Counted from the stretch's first letter, positions 25,200-33,914 are shown. The stretch is 47,765 bases of DNA from Roseovarius sp. UBA6167 (GCA_002428225.1 DIUD01000036.1:1-47765), one strand, 5' to 3'. Program-made: numbers and translations. The notes: generated by a model from the sequence alone, not told the origin.

Positions 25200-25247
25200 A
25201 TAATACAGGCATGTAGTGCGCGAAGTGCGCGGTAATCAGGGCGAGAA

Positions 25248-25907
25248 ATGCTGGAGTTCGAACATGTCAGCAAGTCCTTCTGGACCGGGACACAGCACAA
25301 GGTGATCCTCGAGGATGTGTCGTTCCGGGTCGAGCTTGGGCGCAGCCTCGGCATCCTTGCGCCCAATGGCACGGGCAAGACCACGCTCATCAACATGATG
25401 GCCGGGCTGGAGAAACCCGATGAAGGCGTGATCCGGCGGTCGTGCCGGATTTCCTTTCCGCTCGGCTTCATGGGCGGGGTGGTGTCTCGGCTCTCGGCCA
25501 AGGACAACGCGCGCTACATCGCCCGGCTCTACGGGCTCGACCCCGATTATATCGAGGCCTATTGCCGCTGGCTCTGCGGTCTGGGCGAATATTTCGATCA
25601 GCCTCTGGGCACCTATTCTTCGGGGATGCGGGCGCGGTTCAGCTTTGCCTTGATGCTGGCGCTCGATTTTGACATCTATCTGATCGACGAGGGAATGCCC
25701 GGATCGACCGATGTGGAATTCAACCGCAAGGCCGGCGAGATCCTGCGCGAGCGGCTTGAGACCACCACCATCGTGATCGTGTCGCACGACCCCAGGACGC
25801 TTGAGAAATTCGCCAGTTCCGCAGCCGTGCTGATGGCCGGGAAACTCCATATATTCGACACCTTGGAAGAGGCAAAAGAACTTTATGACTACGAAACCCA
25901 AGGTTAG
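25248..25907 (+). CDS. Capsular polysaccharide export ATPase, KpsT-like
   Basis: A 219-residue ATPase of the KpsT/CtrD/BexA type that powers polysaccharide export through the inner membrane. The signature is SSGMRARFSFALMLALDFD, followed by Walker B IYLIDEG, which is diagnostic of capsule ATPases, and the switch VSHD. Walker A reads APNGTGKTT, with Ala for the usual first Gly. The partner permease KpsM is not in the window. It overlaps the KpsE-like gene by 23 bases, so the two are translated together. The AT-richer upstream region holds an inverted repeat. Confidence 0.9.
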   Translation: MLEFEHVSKSFWTGTQHKVILEDVSFRVELGRSLGILAPNGTGKTTLINMMAGLEKPDEGVIRRSCRISFPLGFMGGVVSRLSAKDNARYIARLYGLDPDYIEAYCRWLCGLGEYFDQPLGTYSSGMRARFSFALMLALDFDIYLIDEGMPGSTDVEFNRKAGEILRERLETTTIVIVSHDPRTLEKFASSAAVLMAGKLHIFDTLEEAKELYDYETQG

Positions 25908-27459
25908 CAAGTTCCGCATAAGGCGCAGCCCGATCCCCGCCAGCACCGCACCGCAGGCGGATGCGGCGCAGGCCGTGGCCGCGCGCGAAGACCGGGTCGA
26001 GGCCGGGAATGCCGGGGCAGCCAACCCCGACATCGACCAGATCCGCCGCGAAGGGCTGACGGGGCGAGAGCTGCGCATGGCCCGGCGCGTGGCGCACAAA
26101 CACGGGCTGGAACCTGCTTCGGATCTCGACGCGGTGCGGCTGTTGCGGGCGCGCGGGATCGACCCGTTTCAGCGATCGGGCGTGCTGGCGCTTGTGGCCG
26201 CTGGCGAGAGCGGCGCCAAAGCGCGCGAAGAGCTACGCATCCAGCTGCCGCAAACCGTGCCCGCGCCGGGCCATACCCCGCCCGCGCGCGATACCGGCCC
26301 CGCCGCGCGGCGCGCCTCGGAGATCGTCGCCATCCAGCGCGACATCGCCCGCCGCCGCCGCCGCAAGCTGCTGCTGCTGCTCTCGCGGCTCATGGCATTC
26401 GTGTTCCTCCCCACCTTTCTCGCGGGCTATTATTTCAGCACCCTGGCGACTCCCATGTATGCCTCCAACTCCGCCTTTCTGATCCTGTCCGCCGATGGCG
26501 GGGGCAGTGGCGGGCGCGGCGGGCTTGGCAGCCTGCTTCCCAGCCAGTTCGCCACCGGGCAGGACGCGATCGCGACACAGGAATATCTCGAATCGAAGGA
26601 TGCCATGCTGCGGCTGGACGAGGAGCAGGGCTTTCGCGCGCATTTCAGCGCCCCCGATATCGACCCGATCCAGCAACTTGATCCGGATGCCAGCAACGAG
26701 GCAGTTTACAAGCTCTATCGCCGCCATGTGAAGATCGGCTACGACCCGACCGAGGGCGTCATGCGCATGGAGGTGATCGCCGCCGACCCCGAGACCAGCC
26801 TGCGCTTCAACGAGCAACTCATCGCCTATGCCGAAGAGCGTGTGGACGAGCTCAGCCGCGACAAGCGCAACGACGCGGTGAAGATCGCCGCCGAAAGCCT
26901 GGAGCAGGCCAAGGCCGAGCGACGCGCGGCGCAGGAGCGGCTCGTGGCGTTGCAGGAGGGCACGATCCTCGATCCAGAGGGCGAGATCGCGGGCATCCGC
27001 AACCTCATCAATTCGGTCGAGATGCAGTTGCAGGAAAAGGAGCTGGCGCTCAGCATCCAGTTGAACAACGCCCGCCCCAATGCGGCCCGCGTGACCGCGC
27101 TGCAATCGGAGATCACCATATTGCGGGCCGAACTTGACCGCCAGAAGCGCCGCCTGACCGAGGCCACCGAGGGCGAAGGCTCGCTCGCCTCGAAAACGGC
27201 GGCGATCCAGATGGCGCAGGCCGATCTTGCGACCGCCGACATGGTGCTGCAATCGGCGCTCGAATCCATGCGCATGTCCGAGACCGAGGCCAACAAGCAA
27301 GTGCGCTACCTGACCGTGAGCGCGCGGCCCGTCCTGCCGCAGGAGGCCAGCTATCCCCGGGTGTTCGAAAACACCGTTCTGGCCTTTCTGATCTTTTCTG
27401 GTATCTACCTGATGGTGTCGCTTACGGCCTCCATTCTCAGGGAACAGGTAACATCTTGA
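25885..27459 (+). CDS. Capsule export inner-membrane protein, KpsE-like, with N-terminal extension
   Basis: A 524-residue polysaccharide co-polymerase of the KpsE/CtrB type. One membrane span lies at about residues 165-190 (after a RRRRRKLLLLL basic stretch) and a second at about 493-515. Between them is a large periplasmic region with long coiled coils (roughly 315-450). It links the inner-membrane ABC transporter to the outer-membrane channel. The N-terminal cytoplasmic part of about 160 residues is much longer than in E. coli KpsE. It contains a compact-looking segment, LTGRELRMARRVAHKHGL with RARGIDPFQRSGVL. Its stop overlaps the region of the kdsA start. Confidence 0.87.
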   Translation: MTTKPKVSKFRIRRSPIPASTAPQADAAQAVAAREDRVEAGNAGAANPDIDQIRREGLTGRELRMARRVAHKHGLEPASDLDAVRLLRARGIDPFQRSGVLALVAAGESGAKAREELRIQLPQTVPAPGHTPPARDTGPAARRASEIVAIQRDIARRRRRKLLLLLSRLMAFVFLPTFLAGYYFSTLATPMYASNSAFLILSADGGGSGGRGGLGSLLPSQFATGQDAIATQEYLESKDAMLRLDEEQGFRAHFSAPDIDPIQQLDPDASNEAVYKLYRRHVKIGYDPTEGVMRMEVIAADPETSLRFNEQLIAYAEERVDELSRDKRNDAVKIAAESLEQAKAERRAAQERLVALQEGTILDPEGEIAGIRNLINSVEMQLQEKELALSIQLNNARPNAARVTALQSEITILRAELDRQKRRLTEATEGEGSLASKTAAIQMAQADLATADMVLQSALESMRMSETEANKQVRYLTVSARPVLPQEASYPRVFENTVLAFLIFSGIYLMVSLTASILREQVTS

Positions 27460-27461
27460 CC

Positions 27462-28295
27462 ATGCACGAGATCGACATTTCCGGCTGCCGTGTCGCAAAT
27501 GACCGGCCCCTGACCGTCATCGCCGGGCCCTGCCAGCTTGAATCCGCCGACCATGCCCAGATGATAGCGGGCACACTGAAAGAGGTCTGCGCCGCTCAAG
27601 GCGCGGGGTTCATCTTCAAGGGCTCGTTCGACAAGGCCAACCGCACCGCGCTCTCGGGCAAGCGCGGCCTTGGCATCGACGAGGGGTTGAAGGTGCTTCA
27701 ATCGGTCAAGGAGGCGCTTGGGGTGCCGGTGCTCACCGACATTCACACGGCTGAGCAATGCGCGCCGGTGGCCGAGGTGGCCGATGTGCTGCAAATCCCG
27801 GCCTTTTTGTGTCGTCAGACCGATCTTCTGATTGCGGCGGGCGAGACCGGGGCGGCGATCAACGTCAAGAAGGGGCAGTTTCTCGCGCCTTGGGACATGC
27901 CCAATGTCATCGCCAAGATCGAGGCCACCGGCAATCGCCGCATCCTGCTGACCGAGCGCGGCACGTCGTTTGGCTACAACACGCTGGTGGCCGACATGCG
28001 CTCCTTGCCGCAGATGGCGGCGACGGGCTATCCGGTGGTGATGGATGCCACCCATTCGGTGCAGCAGCCCGGCGGGCGCGGCGGCAGCAGCGGCGGGCAG
28101 CGCGAGTTTGCCCCCGTGATGGCGCGCGCCGCCGTGGCGATCGGCGTGGCGGCGGTGTTCATCGAGACGCATGAGGACCCGGACAACGCGCCCTCGGACG
28201 GGCCGAACATGATCCCGCTCACGCAGATGCCCGCGCTGATCGACACGCTGATGCAGTTCGACCGGCTGGCCAAGGCAAACCCCCTGACCCTGTGA
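27462..28295 (+). CDS. kdsA: 3-deoxy-8-phosphooctulonate synthase KdsA
   Basis: A 277-residue enzyme condensing arabinose-5-phosphate with phosphoenolpyruvate to Kdo-8-phosphate. Motifs are IAGPCQLES, FKGSFDKANR, RGLGIDEGL, QIPAFLCRQTDLL, VKKGQFLAPWDM, TERGTSFGYN and DATHSVQQPGG, typical of KdsA. Kdo is needed for lipid A-core, and also for the poly-Kdo linker of ABC-exported capsules, which fits the two upstream export genes. I use the ATG at 27462. A TTG at 27456 has a better-placed AGG and overlaps the previous stop, adding only two residues. A phosphohexomutase gene follows after 16 bases. Confidence 0.94.
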   Translation: MHEIDISGCRVANDRPLTVIAGPCQLESADHAQMIAGTLKEVCAAQGAGFIFKGSFDKANRTALSGKRGLGIDEGLKVLQSVKEALGVPVLTDIHTAEQCAPVAEVADVLQIPAFLCRQTDLLIAAGETGAAINVKKGQFLAPWDMPNVIAKIEATGNRRILLTERGTSFGYNTLVADMRSLPQMAATGYPVVMDATHSVQQPGGRGGSSGGQREFAPVMARAAVAIGVAAVFIETHEDPDNAPSDGPNMIPLTQMPALIDTLMQFDRLAKANPLTL

Positions 28296-28311
28296 GCCAA
28301 AAGAGTCTTTC

Positions 28312-29808
28312 ATGACCAGACCGCTTTCGACCGTCACCCCGAACACCTGGGAGTTCCTGCGCGACGCGATGATCGCGCCGACGGGGTTTCGTGAATACGA
28401 TGCGCGCTGGAAATATCCCGACGCGATCAACCTGCCGGGCATCACCGCGCTCGGGCTCGGGCTTGGCACGCAAATCCACGCGCACGGCATCGCGCCGGTG
28501 ATCGCGGTCGGCAACGACTACCGCGACTATTCGCTGAGCATCAAGAACGCGCTCATCCTCGGGCTGATGCAGGCGGGCATCCACGTCAGGGACATCGGCC
28601 CCGCGCTCTCGCCCATGGCCTATTTCGCGCAGTTTTACCTTGACGTGCCCGCCGTGGCCATGGTCACCGCCTCGCACAATCCCAATGGCTGGACCGGGGT
28701 CAAGATGGGGTTCGAGCGCCCGCTCACCCACGGCCCCGACGAGATGGCGGAATTGCGCGACATCGTGCTGGAGGGGCGCGGGGTGGCGCGCGCGGGCGGA
28801 TCGTATGAATTCGTCCCCGGTGTGCGCGAGGCCTATCTTGACGATCTCGCGGGCGATTTCCGCATGACCCGCAAGCTGCGCGTGGTCTGCGCCACCGGCA
28901 ATGGCACGGCGGGGGCCTTTGCGCCCGAATTATTCGAGCGGATCGGCGTCGAGGTGATCCCCTCGCACAACCGGCTCGATTACACCTTCCCGAACTACAA
29001 CCCCAACCCCGAAGCCATGGAAATGCTGCACGACATGGCCGGGACGGTGCGCGCCACGGGGGCCGATTTCGCGCTAGGCTTCGACGGCGACGGCGACCGC
29101 TGCGGCGTGGTCGATGACGAGGGCGAGGAAATCTTCGCCGACAAGATGGGCGTCATCATGGCGCGGGACCTGTCGAAGATCTACCCCGATGCGACTTTCG
29201 TGGCGGATGTGAAATCCACCGGGCTTTTCGCCTCGGACCCGGAATTGATCAGGAACGGCGTCAAGGCGGATTACTGGAAGACCGGCCACAGCCACATGAA
29301 ACGGCGCGTCAAGGAATTGGGTGCGCTGGCGGGGTTCGAGAAATCGGGGCATTACTTCCTCGCCCATCCCATCGGGCGCGGTTACGATTGCGGGATGCGC
29401 GTGGCGGTCGAGATCTGCAAGCTGATGGACCGCAACCCCGATATGTCCATGTCCGACCTGCGCCGCGCGCTGCCGCAGACCTGGGGCACGCCGACCATGT
29501 CGCCATATTGCCCGGATACCGAGAAATACCAGGTGCTGGAGCGGATCGTGGCGCGGCTGGTGGCGAAAAAGGAGGCCGGAGAGCCGCTGGCGGGGCGCCC
29601 CATCAAGGAGGTGGTGACAGTCAACGGCGCGCGCGTGATCCTCGACAACGGGTCGTGGGGGCTGGTGCGGGCCTCGTCGAACACGCCCAATCTGGTGGTG
29701 GTCTGCGAAAGCAGCGCGAGCGAGGCCGAGATGCGCGCGATCTTTGCCGATCTCGACGCGGTGATCCGCACCGAGCCCGGCGTCGGCGATTACGACCAGA
29801 CGATCTGA
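28312..29808 (+). CDS. Phosphomannomutase/phosphoglucomutase
   Basis: A 498-residue alpha-D-phosphohexomutase. The phosphoserine loop is TASHNPNGWTG (Ser121), the Mg-binding loop is GFDGDGDRCG (residues 258-263 are DGDGDR), and the C-terminal phosphate-binding loop is RASSNTPNL, slightly different from the usual RxSNTEP. It probably makes mannose-1-phosphate or glucose-1-phosphate for nucleotide sugars. Placement after kdsA and capsule export genes suggests supply of surface polysaccharide precursors. A strong hairpin lies 22 bases past the stop. Confidence 0.92.
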   Translation: MTRPLSTVTPNTWEFLRDAMIAPTGFREYDARWKYPDAINLPGITALGLGLGTQIHAHGIAPVIAVGNDYRDYSLSIKNALILGLMQAGIHVRDIGPALSPMAYFAQFYLDVPAVAMVTASHNPNGWTGVKMGFERPLTHGPDEMAELRDIVLEGRGVARAGGSYEFVPGVREAYLDDLAGDFRMTRKLRVVCATGNGTAGAFAPELFERIGVEVIPSHNRLDYTFPNYNPNPEAMEMLHDMAGTVRATGADFALGFDGDGDRCGVVDDEGEEIFADKMGVIMARDLSKIYPDATFVADVKSTGLFASDPELIRNGVKADYWKTGHSHMKRRVKELGALAGFEKSGHYFLAHPIGRGYDCGMRVAVEICKLMDRNPDMSMSDLRRALPQTWGTPTMSPYCPDTEKYQVLERIVARLVAKKEAGEPLAGRPIKEVVTVNGARVILDNGSWGLVRASSNTPNLVVVCESSASEAEMRAIFADLDAVIRTEPGVGDYDQTI

Positions 29809-29830
29809 GGCCGCCCGCTCGCCGGACCCA

Positions 29831-29855
29831 GGCCCCCGGCACGGCGCCGGGGGCC
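29831..29855. terminator. Hairpin between convergent phosphohexomutase and gap genes
   Basis: A perfect 10-bp stem, GGCCCCCGGC/GCCGGGGGCC, with a 5-base loop lies midway between the two convergent stops. T-runs are missing on both sides. Position and stability suggest a bidirectional terminator. Confidence 0.55.
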
Positions 29856-29875
29856 GCGGCGTGACAGGGCGGGGC

Positions 29876-30877
29876 TTATTGCAGCCGGCCCATGGCCACG
29901 GCCACATCGGCCATGCGGCACGAAAAGCCCCATTCGTTGTCATACCAGGCCAGCACCCGCACCAGCCGCTTGCCGGTGACCTTGGTCAGATCCGGCGCGA
30001 AGATCGAGCTTTCCTCGGTATGGTTGAAATCGACCGAGACCTTTGGCGCGGGATCATAGCCCAGAATGCCCTTCATCGCACCCGCCGCCGCCTCGGCGAC
30101 GACATCGTTCACGTTGTCCCTGGTCACGTCGCGGGCCGCGATGAACGTCAGGTCCACCGCCGAGACATTGGGCGTGGGCACGCGGATGGCCGAGCCGTCG
30201 AGACGGCCGGCAAGCTCGGGCAGCACCTCACCAAGCGCCTTGGCCGCCCCGGTGGAGGTGGGGATCATCGACATGGCCGCCGCGCGCGCGCGGTAGAGGT
30301 CGTTGTGGCGGCGGTCATGGGTGGGCTGATCGCCGGTGTAGGCGTGGATCGTGGTCATGATGCCGCTCTCGATGCCGATGCCCTCATGCAGCGCCTTGGC
30401 CAGCGGCGCGAGGCAGTTGGTGGTGCACGACCCGTTCGAGATCACCTTCTCGCCCGATTGCAGCATCGCATCATTGACGCCGAAGACCACGGTGCGATCC
30501 ACGTTCTTGGCGGGGGCCGAGATCAGCACCTTGCGCGCGCCGCGATCCAGATGCGCGCGGGCTTTGGTGCCGTCGTTGAACTTGCCGGTGCATTCGAGCA
30601 CCACATCGACGCCTTCCCAGTCCAGTTCGTCGAGCTTGTAGGTGGACATGACCTCGATCGGCCCGCGCCCCAGATCGAGCGTGTTGCCCGCCACCGTGAT
30701 CGGGTGGCCAAAGCGGCCATGCACGCTGTCGTAGCGCATCAGGTGCGCGGCGGTCTCGATCGGGCCGGTGGCATTGACCTTGACGACCTTGATATCGTTG
30801 CGCAGGCTCTCGGCGATATGGGCGAGCGTGCAGCGACCGATGCGGCCGAAACCGTTGATGCCGACGGTGATGGTCAT
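29876..30877 (-). CDS. gap: Glyceraldehyde-3-phosphate dehydrogenase, GapB-like
   Basis: A 333-residue type I GAPDH. The dinucleotide loop is INGFGRIGR, the catalytic Cys is Cys151 in NGSCTTNC and the general base is His178 in HAYTGDQ. The usual NAD-selecting Asp after the second beta strand is absent: the sequence is VNATGPIETAAHL. This resembles B. subtilis GapB, which prefers NADP and works in gluconeogenesis; the cofactor call is therefore an inference. The start MTITVGINGFGR has AGGAG upstream, while the frame open to 30943 is not conserved. A LacI-family-like palindrome lies 100 bases before the start. Confidence 0.93.
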   Translation of the reverse strand: MTITVGINGFGRIGRCTLAHIAESLRNDIKVVKVNATGPIETAAHLMRYDSVHGRFGHPITVAGNTLDLGRGPIEVMSTYKLDELDWEGVDVVLECTGKFNDGTKARAHLDRGARKVLISAPAKNVDRTVVFGVNDAMLQSGEKVISNGSCTTNCLAPLAKALHEGIGIESGIMTTIHAYTGDQPTHDRRHNDLYRARAAAMSMIPTSTGAAKALGEVLPELAGRLDGSAIRVPTPNVSAVDLTFIAARDVTRDNVNDVVAEAAAGAMKGILGYDPAPKVSVDFNHTEESSIFAPDLTKVTGKRLVRVLAWYDNEWGFSCRMADVAVAMGRLQ

Positions 30878-30976
30878 GGGGCGACTCCTGTTCGGATGGT
30901 TACGCGCGGTATAGACGGGGCGCGCGCGTTCGGAAAGCCGCAAAGCAGTGGTTTTTGACGGATTTTCAGTATGTTA

Positions 30977-30993
30977 GCGATAACCGTTATCGC
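30977..30993. promoter_or_regulatory. Palindromic operator candidate upstream of gap
   Basis: GCGATAAC-C-GTTATCGC has perfect 8-bp arms. It overlaps GTTAGCGATAAC (30973-30984), which resembles LacI-family operators with a central CG. It lies 100 bases before the gap start and after the cbiX end, so gap is the likely target. Confidence 0.5.
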
Positions 30994-31032
30994 CAAACCA
31001 GCGCCTCGGGAGATGGTGGCGCTAACGGCGGC

Positions 31033-31728
31033 TCAGCCGAGGGCGGCAATCTCGCGCGCGACAAGCGCGGGGATGGCGGGCGCGGTGCCGATGGGCGGCA
31101 GGCGCAAGCCGACAAAGCCCGCCGCATCGAGCGCCTTTGGGAGGTCATCCACCACATGCCCGCCCTCGGCGGCAAAGAACGGCAGGCAGAGGCTCTGCCC
31201 GCCCAGCCCCCGCGCCGCGTCGGCCAGAAATGGGGATTGCTCGACAAATCCCACGCGAATTTCGGCCAGCGCCAGCAGCGCGCCAAGTGCGGCGGCAAAG
31301 GCGCGGGTGTCGCGGGCGGAATTGGCGCTGCGGCCCGAGCCGTGCCCGGCGATGAAGGCCCGCACCCCGGACGCCTCCCACCCGGCCGCCGCGATTTCCG
31401 CGCGCAACAGCTCGGCGCCAAGCGCGGGCAGCGCGGGCGAGACGCCCAGGGGCGGCAGGATCACGGCCCCGGGCGCGGATGACAGCCGCTTGCGCAGGGC
31501 ATCGCCGGTGAACCAGCCCTCGGTCATGAAAAGCGGGTAGATGCGCGGCGCGGGGCCTGCCCCGGCAAGGGCCCTGTCGAGCGCGCCGGGTTTGGCCAGC
31601 GTCGCCGCGCCGACATGCCAGCCAGGCAGCGCCGCCGCGACCCTTTGCGCGAACCCGTGAAGATCGGCCTCCGCTGGCTCCGGGTCGGAGGGCTGGCCGT
31701 GGCTCACGATGATGGCGGATCGCTGCAT
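31033..31728 (-). CDS. CbiX-like sirohydrochlorin chelatase family protein
   Basis: A 231-residue class II chelatase-like protein (CbiX/SirB family), usually inserting Co or Fe into sirohydrochlorin. The N-terminus AIIVSHGQPSD carries the metal-binding His, and FIAGHGSGRS begins the second half, which looks like a duplicated half-domain (LPFFAAEGGHVVDDLP near the end). The start MQRSAIIVSHG has GGAGAGG upstream; the longer open frame is the neighbouring gene's shadow. It lies 16 bases after the DksA-like gene. No other cobalamin or siroheme gene is adjacent, so the metal and pathway remain open. Confidence 0.8.
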   Translation of the reverse strand: MQRSAIIVSHGQPSDPEPAEADLHGFAQRVAAALPGWHVGAATLAKPGALDRALAGAGPAPRIYPLFMTEGWFTGDALRKRLSSAPGAVILPPLGVSPALPALGAELLRAEIAAAGWEASGVRAFIAGHGSGRSANSARDTRAFAAALGALLALAEIRVGFVEQSPFLADAARGLGGQSLCLPFFAAEGGHVVDDLPKALDAAGFVGLRLPPIGTAPAIPALVAREIAALG

Positions 31729-31744
31729 GGCCTCTCCGGTGCGG

Positions 31745-32083
31745 TCATCCTCTGGCGCAGGAGATGCAGCGCGTGAGGCTGGGGTCAAGGGCAAGGCGCG
31801 TCCCGGCAATCTCTTGGCCGCAATCCTCGCAATATCCGAACTCGCCTTCGTCGAGGCGTATGAGCGCCGCGCGCAACCGCCGCCGCTCGATGTCGCGCCG
31901 GGCATGGGTGGCGCGCGCCATGGCCTGCGATTGCAGCGCGTCCTGCCGGCTCAGTCGCCCGACGGCCTGCTGATCGAGCTCCACCGTGGCCTGCCCCTCG
32001 CGGCCGCGCGCGTCCTCCTGGTCGATCTCGGCAAGCCGCGCGATGATCCGCGCGCGAAAGGCGGTTTGCGTTGCGTCGTCCAT
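31745..32083 (-). CDS. DksA/TraR family C4 zinc finger protein
   Basis: A 112-residue small protein with a helical N-terminal half and a C-terminal C4 zinc finger: Cys85 and Cys88 in CEDC, Cys106 and Cys109 in CISC. This is the DksA/TraR layout, whose members bind RNA polymerase through the secondary channel. The length is nearer TraR-like short forms than full DksA (about 150). The start MDDATQTAFRARI has AGGG-type purines upstream. It is transcribed toward the CbiX-like gene and diverges from cysE across 82 bases. Confidence 0.87.
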   Translation of the reverse strand: MDDATQTAFRARIIARLAEIDQEDARGREGQATVELDQQAVGRLSRQDALQSQAMARATHARRDIERRRLRAALIRLDEGEFGYCEDCGQEIAGTRLALDPSLTRCISCARG

Positions 32084-32165
32084 CGCCCTATGTCCCCTGT
32101 GCCGTCGTGGATTTTCTCCGCGAAACGCCTCTGGTATAGTGAAGGCCCGAGAAGGAGACCAGCCC

Positions 32166-32987
32166 GTGCCCAACATCAAGACCAAACTGGCCGAATTCGA
32201 TCCCGTCTGGGTCCAGATCGCGCAGGAGGCGCGGACGGCGATTGCCGATGAGCCGCTTCTGGGCGGGCTCATCCATTCCAGCGTGCTGCACCACGGCAGC
32301 TTCGAATCGGCGCTGGCCTACCGGATTTCGCTCAAGCTGGCCTCCTCCGAGATGCCAGAGCAGATCCTGCGCGAGATCTGCGACAAGGCGCTGGCGGCCG
32401 ATTCGGCCATCGGCCTTGCGGCGCGTGCCGATATCGTCGCGGTGCGCGACCGTGACCCGGCCTGTGACCGGTTCCTTCTGCCGCTCCTGTTCTTCAAGGG
32501 CTATCAGGCGGTGCAATGCCATCGCATCGCGCATTGGCTCTGGCGCGAGGGGCGGCGCGATCTGGCGCGGTTCTTCCAGATGCGCTCGTCCGAGGTGTTC
32601 GGCGTCGATATCCACCCCGCCGCGCGCATCGGCAAGGGCATCATGATCGACCACGCCCATTCCATCGTCATCGGTGAAACGGCGGTGGTGGGCGACAATG
32701 TCTCGATGCTCCATTCGGTGACGCTCGGCGGCACCGGCAAGGAGGAAGAGGACCGCCACCCCAAGATCGGCGACGGTGTGCTCATTGGCGCGGGGGCCAA
32801 GGTGCTGGGCAATATCCGGGTGGGCCGCTGCTCGCGTATCGCCGCAGGCTCGGTGGTGTTGGAGGAGGTGCCGCCCTGCAAGACGGTGGCGGGCGTGCCC
32901 GCGCGCATCGTCGGCGAGGCGGGTTGCGATCAACCCTCGGTCAGCATGGATCAGCTTCTGGGTGTGCGCGGCAGCGAGGCCGAGTGA
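32166..32987 (+). CDS. cysE: Serine O-acetyltransferase CysE
   Basis: A 273-residue enzyme making O-acetylserine, the committed step of cysteine biosynthesis. The N-terminal helical domain (about 1-150) includes HHGSFESALAYRISLKL. The left-handed beta helix carries DIHPAARIGKGIMIDHAHSI, IGETAVVGDNVS and SVTLGGTGKE, with the catalytic His in DHAH. The C-terminus lacks a terminal Ile of the kind that often docks into the O-acetylserine sulfhydrylase active site. The start is GTG at 32166, seven bases after AAGGAGA. It converges with truA, with 16 bases between the stops. Confidence 0.95.
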   Translation: MPNIKTKLAEFDPVWVQIAQEARTAIADEPLLGGLIHSSVLHHGSFESALAYRISLKLASSEMPEQILREICDKALAADSAIGLAARADIVAVRDRDPACDRFLLPLLFFKGYQAVQCHRIAHWLWREGRRDLARFFQMRSSEVFGVDIHPAARIGKGIMIDHAHSIVIGETAVVGDNVSMLHSVTLGGTGKEEEDRHPKIGDGVLIGAGAKVLGNIRVGRCSRIAAGSVVLEEVPPCKTVAGVPARIVGEAGCDQPSVSMDQLLGVRGSEAE

Positions 32988-33003
32988 TCCGCGCGCCTGC
33001 CGG

Positions 33004-33786
33004 CTAGCCGGGGGGCGCGGCAGCAAACAGATCGGACGGATAGCGCACCCCCGCGAGATAGAGACCGTGAGGAGGGGCGACGGGGCCGCAGGCGGCGCGG
33101 TCGCGCGCCTGCAGCGCGGCGCGCACATCCTCGGGCTGCCAGGCCCCGCTGCCCACCCGCTCCAGCGTGCCGACAAAGCTGCGCACCTGGTTGTGCAGAA
33201 AGGAACGCGCGGCGAAATGCAGGTGGATTTCCGGCCCCGTGGGGGTGTCCACCGCCTCGATCCGCGCCTCATCCAGCGTCTTGACCGGGCTTTTCGCCTG
33301 GCAGATCGAGGCGCGAAAGGTGGTGAAATCGTGATGGCCCACCAGATACGCCGCGCCCGCGCGCATGGCCCCGATATCGAGCGCGTGGCGCAGGTGCCAG
33401 ACGCGACCGGCATCAACGGCAGGCGGCGCGCGGCGGTTGAGGATGCGAAAGAGATAGCGCCGCCCCGTAGCCGAGAACCGCGCGTGCCAGTCGTTCGGCG
33501 CGCGCGCGCAGGCGATGATGGCGACAGGCAGGGGCTTGAGGTGGAAATTGAGCGCCTCCGAGAGGCGAAACGGATCCCAGTCGCGCGCCAGGTCGCAATG
33601 CGCCACCTGCCCGAGCGCATGGACGCCCGCATCGGTCCGCCCGGCGGCGGCGATGCCGTGCGCGCCGGGCCCGAGCCGCCCGAGCGCCGCCTCGATCGCG
33701 CCCTGCACCGAAACGCGATCGGCCTGCCGCTGCCAGCCGGCAAAGGGCGCACCGTCATATTCGACCTTGAGAGCATAGCGCGGCAT
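33004..33786 (-). CDS. truA: tRNA pseudouridine(38-40) synthase TruA
   Basis: A 260-residue enzyme forming pseudouridine at positions 38-40 of the tRNA anticodon arm. The catalytic Asp52 lies in AAGRTDAGVHALGQ. The N-terminus KVEYDGAPFAGWQRQ and the C-terminal FLHNQVRSFVGTL are typical. The start MPRYALKVEYDG matches the family; upstream extensions reach into the intergenic region. It stands alone and diverges from the TauE/SafE gene. Confidence 0.96.
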   Translation of the reverse strand: MPRYALKVEYDGAPFAGWQRQADRVSVQGAIEAALGRLGPGAHGIAAAGRTDAGVHALGQVAHCDLARDWDPFRLSEALNFHLKPLPVAIIACARAPNDWHARFSATGRRYLFRILNRRAPPAVDAGRVWHLRHALDIGAMRAGAAYLVGHHDFTTFRASICQAKSPVKTLDEARIEAVDTPTGPEIHLHFAARSFLHNQVRSFVGTLERVGSGAWQPEDVRAALQARDRAACGPVAPPHGLYLAGVRYPSDLFAAAPPG

Positions 33787-33914
33787 CGGATCGGATCCTT
33801 TCTCGGGGCCGATCTTGTGCGATGTTGGCCAGGCAGGGGCAAGCCCCATCGCCACCTTTCCCCCGCCGCGGGCACGGTGTAAGGCAAGACAGGCCCAAAA
33901 GCGGAGCGCACGAC

